From Panopea generosa (lineage: Eukaryota; Mollusca; Bivalvia; Adapedonta; Hiatellidae), in NCBI GenBank assembly GCA_029582155.1, contig CM055901.1, positions 38,306,616 through 38,370,615 on the forward strand: a DNA stretch of 64,000 bases. The letters are read 5' to 3'. Of the stretch, positions 1 to 15,462 are shown piece after piece. The position numbers and the translations under genes are program-made. Below the pieces are notes generated by a model. It was not told where the DNA came from. It made no database searches and worked only from the letters and a program-made list of their open reading frames with translations. How positions within the stretch are numbered: the first letter of the stretch is position 1; the number at the start of each line of letters is the position of its first letter.

Positions 1-913
1 GTATTTAATACACCGAAACTCGACGTGCCTTACTTACAGGGTTTACAGAAACAAAGAACATATAAATACATATAAAACAACTTCTTTTTATATAATATGT
101 AATCAATCCCCGTCAGTAAAGTCGTTTATTCTGACCATCAATAATGATACCGTCTTGACATTAAAATCTCAAATTCATGTATGATACTTTCATTTCAACA
201 ATTTATGATAAAATATGAAATATGATAATGATATGATTTATATTAATAACTTCAATTATCAAAGACAGTTTTGCAATCTGTCAACGCCGAATTAAACCAA
301 ACAGATACATTAATATTTACATACATAAATAACTACTTAAGAAGCAGGTGAGAACATCTAACCTGGCCATTGTTAAACAAACGATTGTGTAATCTATAGG
401 TGAAGGGCCGAATCTAATGTTGGTAAAACTTGTGGCCCAATCCCCATTTCATGTTAAATGATGAAATAAAATATGTTTAAACTAAACTAAACTACCTGGT
501 CAAAACAAAATTGCTTTTACACATCATGTGATATATATGTCGCCTAAAAGGAAACGCCTACTTTTGGAATCACAGTAACATTTATTTAGTGCTGTCGAGA
601 GTGATTTAAATAATATATCTATATAACTTAATGTATCAATCCATAAGTATATGTTACTATGGAGATATAATAAAGCCTGTATGTTTCATGCTATGTATAT
701 ATACGGAAACGTGAAAACATGATATATAGTGTATGGTTAATAACTGTCAATGTCCTGTACTACAGCTGTCGGTAGATTATGTGTTTACAACATTCATTAA
801 TTAATGACACACTCACTACAAAACAAAAATTACCCAACAAAATGAATATTAAAGATATATCTCGATTCCGCACAGGCGACTATCAGTCGTCTTTAAGAAG
901 AACATCGTATGCG
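1..913. other. Unique AT-rich DNA, no gene seen
   Basis: I see no open reading frame of note. Bases about 395-500 (GGGCCGAATCTAATG followed by an A-rich stretch) resemble the end of a dispersed repeat, but I cannot name it. Confidence 0.5.
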
Positions 914-3900
914 TTTAGAGTTTAAATTTAGGCATGTTCTAGGTGTATTAATGTTCAGTTGTTTTAGAGTTTAGATTTAGGCACGTTCCAGGTGTATTAA
1001 TGTTCAGTTGTTTTAGACTTTAGATTTAGGCATTTTCTAGGTGTATTAATGTTCAGTTGTTTCAGAGTTTAGATTTAGGCACGTTATAGGTGTATTAATG
1101 TTCAGTTGTTTTAGAGTTTAGATTTAGGCATGTTCTAGGTGTATTAATGTTCAGTTGTTTCAGAGTTTAGATTTAGGCAACGTTCTAGGTGTATTAATGT
1201 TCAGTTGTTTTAGAGTTTAGATTTAGGCACGTTCCAGATGTATAAATGTTCAGTTGTTTTAGAGTTAATATTTAGGCACATTCCAGATATATTAATGTTC
1301 AGGTTGTTTAAGAGTTTAGATTTAGGCACGTTCCAGGTGTAATTAATGTTCAGTTGTTTTAGACTTTAGATTTAGGCATGTTCTAGGTGTATTAATGTTC
1401 ATTTGTTTCAGAGTTTAGATTTAGGCACGTTCTAGGTGTATTAATGTTCAGTTGTTATAGAGTTTAGATTAGGCATGGTCCAGGTATACATGTATTAATG
1501 TTCAGGTTGTTATAGAGTTTAGATTTAGGCCCGTTTTAGGTATATTAATATTCAATTGTTTTAAAGTTTAGATTTAGGCCCGTTCCAGGTATATTAATGT
1601 TCAGTTGTTTTAGAGTTTAGATTTAGGCACGTTCCTGGTATATTTATGTTCAGTTGTTTTAGAGTTTAGATTTAGGCATGGTCCAGGTATACATGTATTA
1701 ATGTTCAGTTGTTTTAAAGTTTAGATTTAGGCCCGTTCCAGGTGTATTAATGTTCAGTTGTATTAGAGTTTCGATTTAGGCACGTTCCTGGTATATTTAT
1801 GTTCAGTTGTTTAGGCACGTTCCATGTATATTAATGTTCAGTTGTTTTAGAGTTTAGATTTAGGCACGTTTTAGGTATATTAATGTTCTGTTGTTTTAAA
1901 GTTTAGATTTAGGCCAGTTCTAGGTATAACAATTTCAGTTGTTTTAGAGTTTAGATTTAGGCACGTTCCAGGTGTATTAATGTTAGTTGTTTTAGAGTTA
2001 ATATTTAGGCACATTCCAGATATATTAATGTTCAGTTGTTTTAGAGTTAAGATTTAGGCCCGTTCCAGGTGTATTACTGTTCAGTTGTTTTTGAGTTTAA
2101 ATTTAGGCACGTTCCAGATGCATAAATGTTCAGTTGTTTTAGAGTTAATATTTAGGCACATTCCAGATATATTAATGTTCAGTTGTTTAAGAGTTTAGAT
2201 CTAGGCCCGTTCAAGGTGTATTAATGTTCAGTTGTTTTAGATATAGATTTAGGCATGTTCTAGGTGTATTAATGTTCAGTTGTTTCAGAGTTTAGATTTA
2301 GTCACGTTCTAGGTGTATTAATGTTCAGTTGTTATAGAGTTTAGATTAGGCATGGTCCAGGTATACATGTATTAATGTTCAGTTGTTATAGAGTTTAGAT
2401 TTAGGCCCGTTTTAGGTATATTAATGTTCAATTGTGTTAAAGTTTAAATTAAGGCCCGTTCCAGGTATATTAATGTTCAGTTGTTTTAGAGTTTCGATTT
2501 AGGCACGTTCCTGGTATATTTATGTTCAGTTGTTTTAGAGTTTAGATTTAGGCATGTTCTAGGTATACATGTATTAATGTTCAGTTGTTATAGAGTTTAG
2601 ATTTAGGCATGATCCAGGTATACATGTATTAATGTTCAGTTGTTTTAAAGTTTAGATTTAGGCCTGTTCCAGGTGTATTTATGTTCAGTTGTATTAGAGT
2701 TTCGATTTAGGCACGTTCCTGGTATATTTATGTTCAGTTGTTTAGGCACGTTCCATGTATACTAATGTTCAGTTGTTTTAGAGTTTAGATTTAGGCACGT
2801 TCTAGGTATATTAATGTTCAGTTGTTTTAGAGTTTAGATTTAGGCAAGTTTTAGGTATTTTAATGTTCTGTTGTTTTAAAGTTTAGATTTAGGCCAGTTC
2901 TAGGTATAATAATTTCAGTTGTTTTAGAGTGTAGATTTAGGCACGTTCCAGGTGTATTAATGTTAGTTGTTTTAGAGTTAATATTTAGGCACATTCCAGA
3001 TATATTAATGTTCAGTTGTTTTAGAGTTAAGATTTAGGCCCGTTCCAGGTGTATTACTGTTCAGTTGTTTTTGAGTTTAAATTTAGGCACGTTCCAGATG
3101 CATAAATGTTCAGTTGTTTTAGAGTTAATATTTAGGCACATTCCAGATATATTAATGTTCAGTTGTTTAAGAGTTTAGATCTAGGCCCGTTCCAGGTGTA
3201 TTAATGTTCAGTTGTTTTAGATTTAGATTTAGGCATGTTCTAGGTGTATTAATGTTCAGTTGTTTCAGAGTTTAGATTTAGTCATGTTCTAGGTGTATTA
3301 ATGTTCAGTTGTTATAGAGTTTAGATTAGGCATGGTCCAGGTATACATGTATTAATGTTCAGTTGTTATAGAGTTTAGATTTAGGCCCGTTTTAGGTATA
3401 TTAATGTTCAATTGTGTTAAAGTTTAAATTAAGGCCCGTTCCAGGTATATTAATGTTCAGTTGTTTTAGAGTTCGATTTAGGCACGTTCCTGGTATATTT
3501 ATGTTCAGTTGTTTTAGAGTTTAGATTAGGCATGGTCCAGGTATACATGTATTAATGTTCAGTTGTTATAGAGTTTAGATTTAGGCATGATCCAGGTATA
3601 CATGTATTAATGTTCAGTTGTTTTAAAGTTTAGATTTAGGCCCGTTCCAGGTGTATTAATGTTCAGTTGTATTAGAGTTTCGATTTAGGCACGTTCCTGG
3701 TATATTTATGTTCAGTTGTTTAGGCACGTTCCATGTATACTAATGTTCAGTTGTTTTAGAGTTTAGATTTAGGCACGTTCTAGGTATATTAATGTTCAGT
3801 TGTTTTAGAGTTTAGATTTAGGCACGTTTTAGGTATTTTAATGTTCTGTTGTTTTAAAGTTTAGATTTAGGCCAGTTCTAGGTATAATAATTTCAGTTGT

Positions 3901-6900
3901 TTTAGAGTTTAGATTTAGGCACGTTCCAGGTGTATTAATGTTCAGTTGTTTTAGAGTTAATATTTAGGCACATTCCAGATATATTAATGTTCAGTTGTTT
4001 TAGAGTTTAGATTTAGGCCCGTTCCAGGTGTATTAATGTTCAGTTGTTTCAGAGTTTAGATTTAGGCATGTTCCAGGTATATTAATGTTTAGTTGTTTTA
4101 GAGTTAACATTTAGGCATTTTCGAGGTATATTAATGTTCAGTTGTTTTAGAGTTTATATTTAGGCACGTTCCAGACATCTTAATGTTCAGTTGTTTTAGA
4201 GTTAAGATTTAGGCACGTTTTAGATAAATTGATGTTCAGTTGTTTTAGAGTTAAGATTAGGCACGTTCCAGACATCTTAATGTTCAGTTGTTTCAGAGGG
4301 AAGATTAAGGCACGTTCCAGGCATATTCATGTTCAGTTGTTTTAGAGTATAGATTTAGGCATGTTCTAGGTATATTAATGTTCAGTTGTTTTAGATTTTA
4401 GATTGAGGCACGTTCCAGACATCTTAATGTTCAGTTGTTTTTATGTTTAGATTTAGGCACGTTCCATGTATATTAATGTTCAGTTGTTATAGAGTTTAGA
4501 TTAAGGCATGGTCCAGGTATATTAATGTTCAGTTGTTATAGAGTTTAGATTAAGGCATGGTCCAGGTATATTAATGTTCAGTTGTTTTAGAGTTTAGATT
4601 AAGGCATGGTCCAGGTATATTCATGTTCAGTTGTTTTAGAGTTTAGATTAAGGCATGGTCCAGGTATATTCATGTTCAGATGTTATAGAGTTGAGATTAA
4701 CGCATGGTCCAGGTATATTAATGTTCAGTTGTTATAGAGTTTAGATCAAGGTATGGTCCAGGTATATTAATGTTCAGTTGTTTTAGAGTTTAGATTAGGC
4801 ATTGTTCCAGGTGTATTAATGTTCAGTTGTTTTAGAGTTTAGATTTAGGCATGTTCCAGGTATATTAATGTTTAGTTGTTTTAGAGTTAACATTTAGGCA
4901 TTTTCTAGGTATATTAATGTTCAGTTGTTTTAGAGTTTAGCTTTAGGCAAGTTCCAGACATCTAATGTTCAGTTGTTTTAGAGTTAATATTAGGCATTTT
5001 CTAGGTATTTTAATGTTCAGGTTGTTTAGAGTTTAGATTAAGACACGTTCCAGATATCTTAATGTTCAGTTGTTTTAGAGTTAAGATTTAGGCACGTTTT
5101 AGGTATATTGATGTTCAGTTGTTTTAGAGTTAAGATTAGGCACGTTCAAGACATCTTAATGTTCAGTTGTTTCAGAGGGAAGATTAAGGCACGTTCCAGG
5201 CATATTCATGTTCAGTTGTTTTAGAGTATAGATTTAGGCATGTTCTAGGTATATTAATGTTCAGTTGTTTTAGATTTTAGATTTAGGCACGTTCCAGACA
5301 TCTAATGTTCAGTTGTTTTAGAGTTTAGATTGAGGCACGTTCCAGACATCTTAATGTTCAGTTGTTTTTGTGTTTAGATTTAGGCACGTTCCATGTATAT
5401 TAATGTTCAGTTGTTATAGAGTTTAGATTAAGGCATGGTCCAGGTATATTAATGTTCAGTTGTTATAGAGTTTAGATTAAGGCATGGTCCAGGTATATTA
5501 ATGTTCAGTTGTTTTAGAGTTTAGATTAAGGCATGGTCCAGGTATATTCATGTTCAGTTGTTTTAGAGTTTAGATTAAGGCATGGTCCAGGTATATTCAT
5601 GTTCAGTTGTTTAAGAGTTTATATTAAGGCATGGTCCAGGTATATTCATGTTCAGTTGTTATAGAGTTGAGATTAACGCATGGTCCAGGTATATTAATGT
5701 TCAGTTGTTTTAGACTTTAGATTAAGGCATGGTCCAGGTATATTAATGTTCAGTTGTTTTAGAGTTTAGATTAGGCATTGTCCAGGTGTATTAATGTTCA
5801 GTTGTTATAGAGTTTAGATCAGGCATGGTCCAGGTATACATGTATTAATGTTCAGTTGTTATAGAGTTTAGATGTAGGCCCGTTTTAGGTATATCAATGT
5901 TCAATTGTTTTAAAGTTTAGATTTAGGCCCTTTCCAGGTATATTAATGTTCAGTTGTTTTAGAGTTTCGATTTAGGCACGTTCCTGGTATATAAATGTTC
6001 AGTTGTTTTAGAGTTTAGATTTAGGCATTGTCCAGGTGTACATGTATTAATATTCAGTTGTTTTAAAGTTTAGATTTAGGCCCGTTCCAGGTGTATTAAT
6101 GTTCAGTTGTATTAGAGTTTCGATTTAGGCACGTTCCTGGTATATTTATGTTCAGTTGTTTAGGCACGTTCCATGTATATTAATGTTCAGGTGTTTTAGA
6201 GTTTAGATTAAGCACGTTCTAGGTATATTAATGTTCAGGTTGTTTAGAGTTTAGATTTAGGCACGTTTTAGGTATTTTAATGTTCTGTTGTTTTAAAGTT
6301 TAGATTTAGGCCAGTTCTAGGTATAATACTTTCAGTTGTTTTAGAATTTAGATTTAGGCACGTTCCAGGTGTATTAATGTTCAGTTGTTTTAGAGTTTAG
6401 ATTTAGGCATGTTCCAGGTATATTAATGTTTAGTTGTTTTAGAGTTAACATTTAGGCATTTTCTAGGTATATTAATGTTCAGTTGTTTTAGAGTTTAGAT
6501 TAAGGCAAGTTCCAGACATCTAATGTTCAGTTGTTTTAGAGTTAATATTTAGGCATTTTCTAGGTATTTTAATGTTCAGTTGTTTTAGAGTTTAGATTAA
6601 GACACGTTCCAGATATCTTAATGTTCAGTTGTTTTAGAGTTAAGATTTAGGCACGTTTTAGGTATATTGATGTTCAGTTGTTTTAGAGTTAAGATTAGGC
6701 ACGTTCCAGACATCTTAATGTTCAGTTGTTTCAGAGGGAAGATTAAGGCACGTTCCAGGCATATTCATGTTCAGTTGTTTTAGAGTATAGATTTAGGCAT
6801 GTTCTAGGTATATTAATGTTCAGTTGTTTTAGATTTTAGATTTAGGCACGTTCCAGACATCTAATGTTCAGTTGTTTTAGAGTTTAGATTGAGGCATGTT

Positions 6901-8084
6901 CCTGACATCTTAATGTTCAGTTGTTTTTGTGTTTAGATTTAGGCACGTTCCATGTATATTAATGTTCAGTTGTTATAGAGTTTAGATTAAGGCATGGTCT
7001 AGGTATATTAATGTTCAGTTGTTATAGAGTTTAGATTAAGGCATGGTCCAGGTATATTCATGTTCAGTTGTTTTAGAGTTTAGATTAAGGCATGGTCCAG
7101 GTATATTCATGTTCAGTTGTTTTAGAGTTTATATTAAGGCATGGTCCAGGTATATTCATGTTCAGTTGTTATAGAGTTTAGATTAAGGCCCGTTTTAGGT
7201 ATATTAATATTCAATTGTTTTAACGTTTAGATTTAGGCCCGTTCCAGATATATTAATGTTCAGTTGTTTTAGAGTTTCGATTTAGGCACGTTCATAGTAT
7301 ATTTATGTTCAGTTGTTTTAGAGTTTAGATTTAGGCATGGTGCTGGTATACATGTATTAATGTTCAGTTGTTATAGAGTTTAGTATTAGGCATGGTCCAG
7401 GTATACATGTATTAATATTCAGTTGTTTTAAAACTTTAGATTTAGGCCCGTTCCAGGTGTATTAATGTTCAGTTGTATTAGAGTTTCGATTTAGGCACGT
7501 TCCTGGTATATTTATGTTCAGTTGTTTAGGCACGTTCCATGTATATTAATGTTCAATTGTTTTAGAGTTTAGATTTAGGCAAGTTCTAGGTATATTAATG
7601 TTCAGTTGTTTTAGAGTTTAGATTTAGGCACGTTTTTGGTATTTTAATGTTCTGTTGTTTTAAAGTTTAGATTTAGGCCAGTTCTATGTATAATAATTTC
7701 AGTTGTTTTAGAGTTTGAATTTAGGCACGTTCCATGCATATTAATGTTCAGTTATTTTGGAGTTAATATTTAGGCACATTCCAAATATATTAATGTTCAG
7801 TTATTTTAGAGTCTGGATTTAGGCACGTTTTAGGTATATTAATGTTCAGTTGTTTTAGAGTTTAGATTTAGGCCCGTTTGAGGCATATTCATGTTCAGTT
7901 GTTTTTGAGTTTGAATTTAGGCACGTTCCAGGCATATTAATGGTCAGTTGTTTTAGAGTTAATATTTAGGCACATTCCAGATATATTAATATTCAGTTGT
8001 TTTGAGACATTCCAGGCATGTTAATGTTCAATTGTTTTAGAGTTTAGATTTAGGCATGTTCTAGTATAATAATGTTGAGTTGTT
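914..8084. repeat. 49-bp minisatellite A, about 146 copies
   Basis: The unit contains ATTAATGTTCAGTTG, then TTTAGAGTTTAGATTTAGGC and a variable CACGTTCCAGG block. Most copies are 48-50 bp; a variant carrying TATACATG is 6 bp longer. Higher-order structure is visible. The variant TGTTAGTTGT recurs at 1981 and 2961, and GTATTACTGT at 2071 and 3051, both 980 bp apart, which is 20 units. The variant TTCAGAGGG recurs near 4292, 5171 and 6730. It has no coding potential. Confidence 0.95.
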
Positions 8085-8230
8085 CAACCATTGTTTTTTT
8101 CTCGTTCATAGAATAAAAATAATAAAGAGAAACTTATATATTTTATTACTGATTTACATTGGCGCTGTCCAGTTATCATTTAAAAAAATACATGTTTCAT
8201 CAAGGAAATGTTAAAGATTGTTCCTGTACA

Positions 8231-11200
8231 CTGTATTCATACTCCCATTTCAAGGGCTAATAAACCTACACAAACATTTGGCTAATGACTAATGTTTTCA
8301 TACTTACATTTACATGTCTAATGTATCCATACTCACATTTCTATGGCTTATGAATTCATATTCCCATTTTTATGGCTAATGTTTTCATTCTCACATTTCC
8401 ATGGCTAATGTATCCATGGTCACATGTATTTGACTAATGTATCCATACTTGCATTTCAATGGCTAATATATCCATACTCACATTTCCATGTCAATGTATC
8501 CATACTAACATTTATATGACTAATGTATCCATAATCACATTTTAATGGCTAATATATTCAAACTCACATTTCAATGGATAATGTATCCATACTCACATTT
8601 GTATGACTGATGTAACCATACTCGCATTTCAATGGCTAATTAATTCATATTCACATTCAATGTCAATGTATCCATACACACATTTGTATGACTAATGTAT
8701 CCATACTCACATTTATATGGCTAATGTATTCATAATCACATCTCCATGTCAATGTTTTCATACTCACATATGTATGACTAATGCATTCATACTCGCATTT
8801 CTATGACTACGGTATCCATACTCACATTTCCATGTCAATATATCCATACTCACATTTGTTTGACTAAAGTATTCATACTCACATCTGTATGACTAATTTA
8901 TTCATACTCACATTTGTATGACTAATGTATCCATACTCGTATTTCCATGTCATTGTATCCATACTCACATCTGTATTACTAATGTATCCATAATCACATT
9001 TCCATGTCAATGTATCCATACTCAAATCTGTATGACTAAGAAGTCATACTTGCATTTCTATGACTAATATATCCATACTTACATTTCCATGTCAATATGT
9101 CCATACTCACATTTGTTTGACTAATGTATCCATACTCACGTTTGTTTGACAAATGTATCCATACTCACATCTGTATGACTAATGTATCCATACTCACATC
9201 TGTATGACTAATGTATCCATACTCGCATTTCCATGTCATTGTATCCATACTCACATCTGTATGACTAATGTATCCATAATCACATTTCTGTGTCATTGTA
9301 TCCATACTCACATCTGTATGACTTATGTATCCATACTCACATCTGTTTGACTAATGTATCCATACTCACATCTGTATGAATAATGTATCCATACTCACAT
9401 CTGTATGACTAATGTATCCATAATTACATTTTTATGTCAATGTATCTATACTCACATCTGTATTACTAATGTAGTCATACTGGCATTACTATGACTAATA
9501 TATCCATACTCACATTTCCATGTCAATGTGTCCATATTCACATTTTTTGACTAATGTATCCATACTCACATTTGTTTGACAAATGTATCCATACTCATAT
9601 TTCTATGTCATTGTATCCATACTCACATCTGTATGACTAATGTATCCATACTCACATGTGTATGACTTATGTATCCATATTCACGTTTATGTGTCATTGT
9701 ATCCATACTAACATCTGTATGACTTATGTAGCCATACTCACATATGTATGACTAATGTATCCATACTCATATCTGTATGACTAATGTAACCATACTCACA
9801 TCTGTATGACTAATGTATCCATACTCGCATTTCCATGTCATTGTAACCATACTCACATCTGTATTACTAATGTATTCATAATCACATTTCTATAACTAAT
9901 ATATACATACTCACATCTGTATGACTAATGTATCCATATACGCATTTCCATGTCATTGTATCCATACTCACATCTGTACGACTAATGTATCCATAATCAC
10001 ATTTCTATAACTAATATATACATACTCACATCTGTATGACTTATGTATTCATGCTCACATATCCATGTCATTGTATCAATACTCATATCTGTATGACTAA
10101 TGTATCCATACTCACTTTCTATGACTTATGTATCCATACTCACATCTGAATGACTAATGTATCCATACTCATATTTCTATGACTAATGTATCCATACCGA
10201 TATCTGTATGACTAATGTATTCATACTAATATTTGTATGACTAATGTATCCAAACTCACATTTCCATGTCATTGTATCCATACTCATATGTGTTTGACTA
10301 ATGTATCCAAACTCGCATTTCCATGTCAATGTATACATACTCACATTTCTTTGTCAATGTATCCATACTCACATCTGTATGACTAATGTTTCCATACTCT
10401 TATTTGTATGACTAATGTATTCATAATCACATTTCCATGTCAATGTATCCATTCTCACATTTCTATGACTAATGTAACCATACTCACATCTGTATGACTA
10501 ATGTATCAATACTCGCATTTCCATGTCATTGTAACCATACTCACATCTGTATTACTAATGTATTCATAATCACATTTCTATAACTAATATATACATACTC
10601 ACATCTGTATGACTAATGTATCCATATACGCATTTCCATGTTATTGTATCCATACTCACATCTGTACGACTAATGTTTCCATAATCACATTTCTATAACT
10701 AATAGATACATACTCACATCTGTATGACTTATGTATTCATACTCACATACCCATGTCATTGTATCAATACTAATATCTGTATGATTAATGTATCCATACT
10801 CACTTTCTATGACTTATGTATCCATACTCACATCTGAATGACTAATGTATCCATACTCACATTTCTATGACTAATGTATCCATACCGATATCTGTATGAC
10901 TAATGTATTCATATTAACATTTGTATGACTAATGTATCCAAACTCACATTTCCATGTCATTGTATCCATACTCATATGTGTTTGACTAATGTATCCAAAC
11001 TCGCATTTCCATGTCAATGTATCCATACTCACATTTCTTTGTCAATGTATCCATACTCACATTTGTATGACTAATGTTTCCATACTCTTATTTGTATGAC
11101 TAATGTATTCATAATCACATTTCCATGTCAATGTATCCATTCTCACATTTCTATGACTAATGTATACATACTCAGATTCCTATGGCTAATGTATCCATTC

Positions 11201-14200
11201 TCACATTTGTATGACTAATGTATCCATATTCGCATTTCCATGTCAATGTATCTATACTCATAAGTGTATGACTAATGTATACATACTCACATTTCCATGC
11301 CAATATATCCATACTCATAATTGTATGACAAATGTATCCATAATCACATTTCTATGGCTAATGTATCCATACTCACATTTATATGACTAATGTATCCATG
11401 CTCACATTTCTATGGCTAATGTATCCATACTCAAATTTCTATGACTAAAGTATCCATACTCACATTTCTATGGCTTATGTATCCGTAATCACATTTCTAT
11501 GACTAATGTATCCATACTCACATTTCTATGGCTTATGTATCCGTACTCACATTTCTATGACTAATGTATCCATACTACATTTCGCTAGCTAATGTATCCA
11601 TACTCACATTTGTATGACTAATGTATCCATACTCGCATTTCCATTTCAATGTATCCGTACTCATATTTGTATGACTAATGTATCTATACTCACATTTATT
11701 TGACTTATGTATCAATACTCGCATTTCAATGACTAATGTATCCATAATCACATTTCCATGTCAATGTATCCATACTCACATTTCCATGTCAATGTATACA
11801 TACTCACATTTCTATGTCAATGTATCCATACTCACATCTGTATGACTAATGTTTCCATACTTTTATTTGTATGACTAATTAATCTATAATCACATGTCTA
11901 TGTCATTGTATGCATACTCACATCTGTATGACAAATGTATCCATACTCACATCTGTATGACTTATGTATCCATACTCACATTTCTATGGCTAATGTATCC
12001 ATACTCACATTTGTATGACTAATGTATCCATATTTGCATTTCCATGTCAATGTATCTATACTCATAATTGTATGACTAATGTATACATACTCACATTTCC
12101 ATGCCAATGTATCCATACTCATAAGTGTATGACTGATGTATACATACTCACATTTCCATGCCAATATATCCATACTCATAATTGTATGACTAATATATCC
12201 ATCATCACATTTCTATGGCTAATGTATCCATACTCACATTTCTATGGTTAATGTATCCATACTCACATGTCTATGCCTAATGTATCCGTACTCACATTTA
12301 TTTGACTTATGTATCAATACTCGTATTTCAATGACTAATGTATCCATAATCACATTTCCATGTCAATGTATCTCTATTGACATGTGTTTGATTAATGTAT
12401 CCATACTCACATTTCTATGGGTAATGTATCCATACTCAAATTTGTATGACTAATGTATCCATACTCACATGTGTTTGGCCAACGTATCCAAACTCACATT
12501 TCAATGGTTAATGTATCCATACTCACATTTGTATGACTAATATATCCATACTCAAATTTGTATGACTAATGTATCCATAGTCACATTTATTTGACTTATG
12601 TATCTTACCCGCATTTCAATGACTAATGTATCCATACTCACATTTCCATATCATTGTACGCATACTCACATCTGTATTACTAATGTATCCATAATCACAT
12701 TTCTATGACTTATGTATCCATACTCACATCTGAATGACTAATGTATCCATACTCACATTTCCATGTCATTGTATCCATAATCCCATCTGTATGACTATTG
12801 TATCCATACTCTCATTTCCATGTCAATGTATCCATACTCACATCTGTATGATTAATGTATCCATACTCACATCTGTATGACTAATGTATCCATACTCACA
12901 TCTGTATGAGTAATGCATCCATACTCACATTTCCATGTCATTGTATCCATAATCCCATCTGTATGACTATTGTATCCATACTCTCATTTCCATGTCAATG
13001 TATCTATACTCACATTTGTTTGACTAATGTATCCATACTCACATTTCTATGACTAATGTATTAATACTCACATTTTTATAACTAATGTATCCAAACTCAC
13101 ATGTCCATGTCATTGTATCCATACTCACATGTGTTTGACTAATGTATCCATACTCGCATTTCCATGACTAATGTATCCATACTCGCATCTGTATGACTAA
13201 TGTATCCATACTCACATCTGTATGACTAATGTATCCATAGTCACATCTGTATGAGTAATGCATCCATACTCACATTTCCATGTCATTGTATCCATACTCA
13301 CATCTGTATGACTAATTTTTCCATAATCACATGACTATGTCATTGTATGCATACTCACATCTGTATGACAAAAGTATCCATACTCACATCTGTATCACTA
13401 ATGTATCCATACTCACATTTCTATGGCTAATGTATCCATACTCACATTTGTATGACTAGTGTATCCTTATTTGCATTTCCATGTCAATGTTTCTATACTC
13501 ATAATTGTATGACTAATGTATACATACTCACATTTCCATGCCAATATATCCATACTCATAATTGTATGACTAATGTATCCATATTTGCATTTCCATGTCA
13601 ATGTATCCATACTCATAATTGTATGACTAATGTATCCATACTCACATTTCCATGCCAATATATCCATACTCATAATTGTATGACTAATGTATCCATCATC
13701 ACATTTCTATGGCTAATGTATCCATACTCACATTTATATGACTAATGTATCCATGCTCACATTTCTATGGCTAATGTATCCATACTCACATTTCTATGAC
13801 TAATGTATCCGTACTCACAATTCTATGGCTAATGTATCCGTAGTCACATTTCTATGACTAATGTATCCATACTCACATTTCTATGGCTTATGTATCCGTA
13901 CTGACATCTGAATGACTAATGTATCCATACTCACATTTCTATGTTATTTTATCCATAATCACATCTGTATGACTATTGTATCCATACTCTCATTTCCATG
14001 TCAATGTATCCATACTCACATTTGTTTGACTAATTTATCCATACTCACATGTGTATGACTAATGTATCCATACTCGCATTTCAATGGCTTACGTATCCAT
14101 ACTCACATTTCTATGACTAATGTATTCATACTCACATTTTTATAACTAATGTATCCAAACTCACATGTCCATGTCATTGTATCCATACTCACATGTGTTT

Positions 14201-15433
14201 GACTAATGTATCCATACTCGCATTTTCATGACTAATGTATCCATACTCACATTTCTATGACTAATGTATCCATACTCGCATTTCTATGACTAATGTATCC
14301 ATACTCGCATTTCCATGACTAATGTATCCATACTCGCATTTCCATGACTAATGTATCCATACTCATATTTCTATGACTAATGTATTCATACTTACATTTG
14401 TATGACTAATGTATTCAAACTCACATTTCCATGTCATTGTATCCATACTCACATCTGTATGATTAATGTATCAATACTCACATCTGTATGACTAATGTAT
14501 CCATACTCACATCTGTATGAGTAATGCATCCATACTCACATCTCCATGTCATTGTATCCATACTCACATCTGTATGACTAATTTATCCATAATCACATGT
14601 CTATGTCATTGTATGCATACTCACATCTGTATGACAAATGTATCCATACTCACATCTGTATGACTAATATATCCATACTCACATTTCCATGTTATTGTAA
14701 TCATAATCACGTCTGTATGACTAATCTATCCATACTCACATTTGTTTGACTAATGTATCCATACTCGTATTTCAATGGCTAATGTATCAATACTCACATT
14801 TCCATGTCAATGTATCCATACTCACATTTCCATGTCAATGTATCCATACTCACATTTGTATGGCTTATGTATCCATACTCGCATTTCAATGGCTAATGTA
14901 TCCATACTCACATTTCCATGTCATTGTATCCATACTCACATCTGTATGATTAATGTATCCATACTCACATCTGTATGAGTAATGCATCCATACTCACATT
15001 TCCATGTCATTGTATCCATACTCACATCTGTATGACTAATTTATCCATAATCACATGTCTATGTCATTGTATGCATAATCACATCTGTATGACAAATGAA
15101 TCCATACTCACATTTGTATGGCTTGTGTATCCATACTCACATTTGTATGACTAATGTATCCATATTCACATTTGTATGACTAATATATCCATACTCACAT
15201 TCCCATGTCAATGTATCCATACTCACATCTGTTTGACTAATGTATCCATACTCGCATTTATATGGCTAAAGTATTAATACTCACATTTCCATGTCAATAT
15301 ATCCATAATCACATTTGTATGAATAATGTATCCATACTCCCATTTCCATGTCAATGTATCCATACTCCCATGTGTATGACTAATGTATTCATATTCGCGT
15401 TTCTATTGCTAATGTATTCATACTCACATTTGC
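8231..15433. repeat. 28/29-bp minisatellite B, about 250 copies
   Basis: The core is AATGTATCCATACTCACAT followed by a variable segment (TTCTATGACT, CTGTATGACT or TTCCATGTC). Copies with GTC are one base shorter than those with GACT. Copies are fairly diverged but blocks recur: TATCCATATA followed by CGCATTTCC occurs at 9931 and 10619, 688 bp apart, within two long similar blocks. The short open frames in it (60-97 codons, both strands) are products of the repeat. Confidence 0.95.
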
Positions 15434-15462
15434 ATATTGATTCGAAATTGAATTTATAACAA

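Noticed and set aside
914-8084. TTTAGGC in every unit, similar to the nematode telomere repeat TTAGGC
   Set aside because: It occurs once per 49-bp unit and is not contiguous. A telomeric origin would need head-to-tail hexamers.
8231-15433. Regular repeats that might be read as a CRISPR array
   Set aside because: There are no unique spacers between constant repeats; the whole unit is repeated with variants, and the DNA is eukaryotic.
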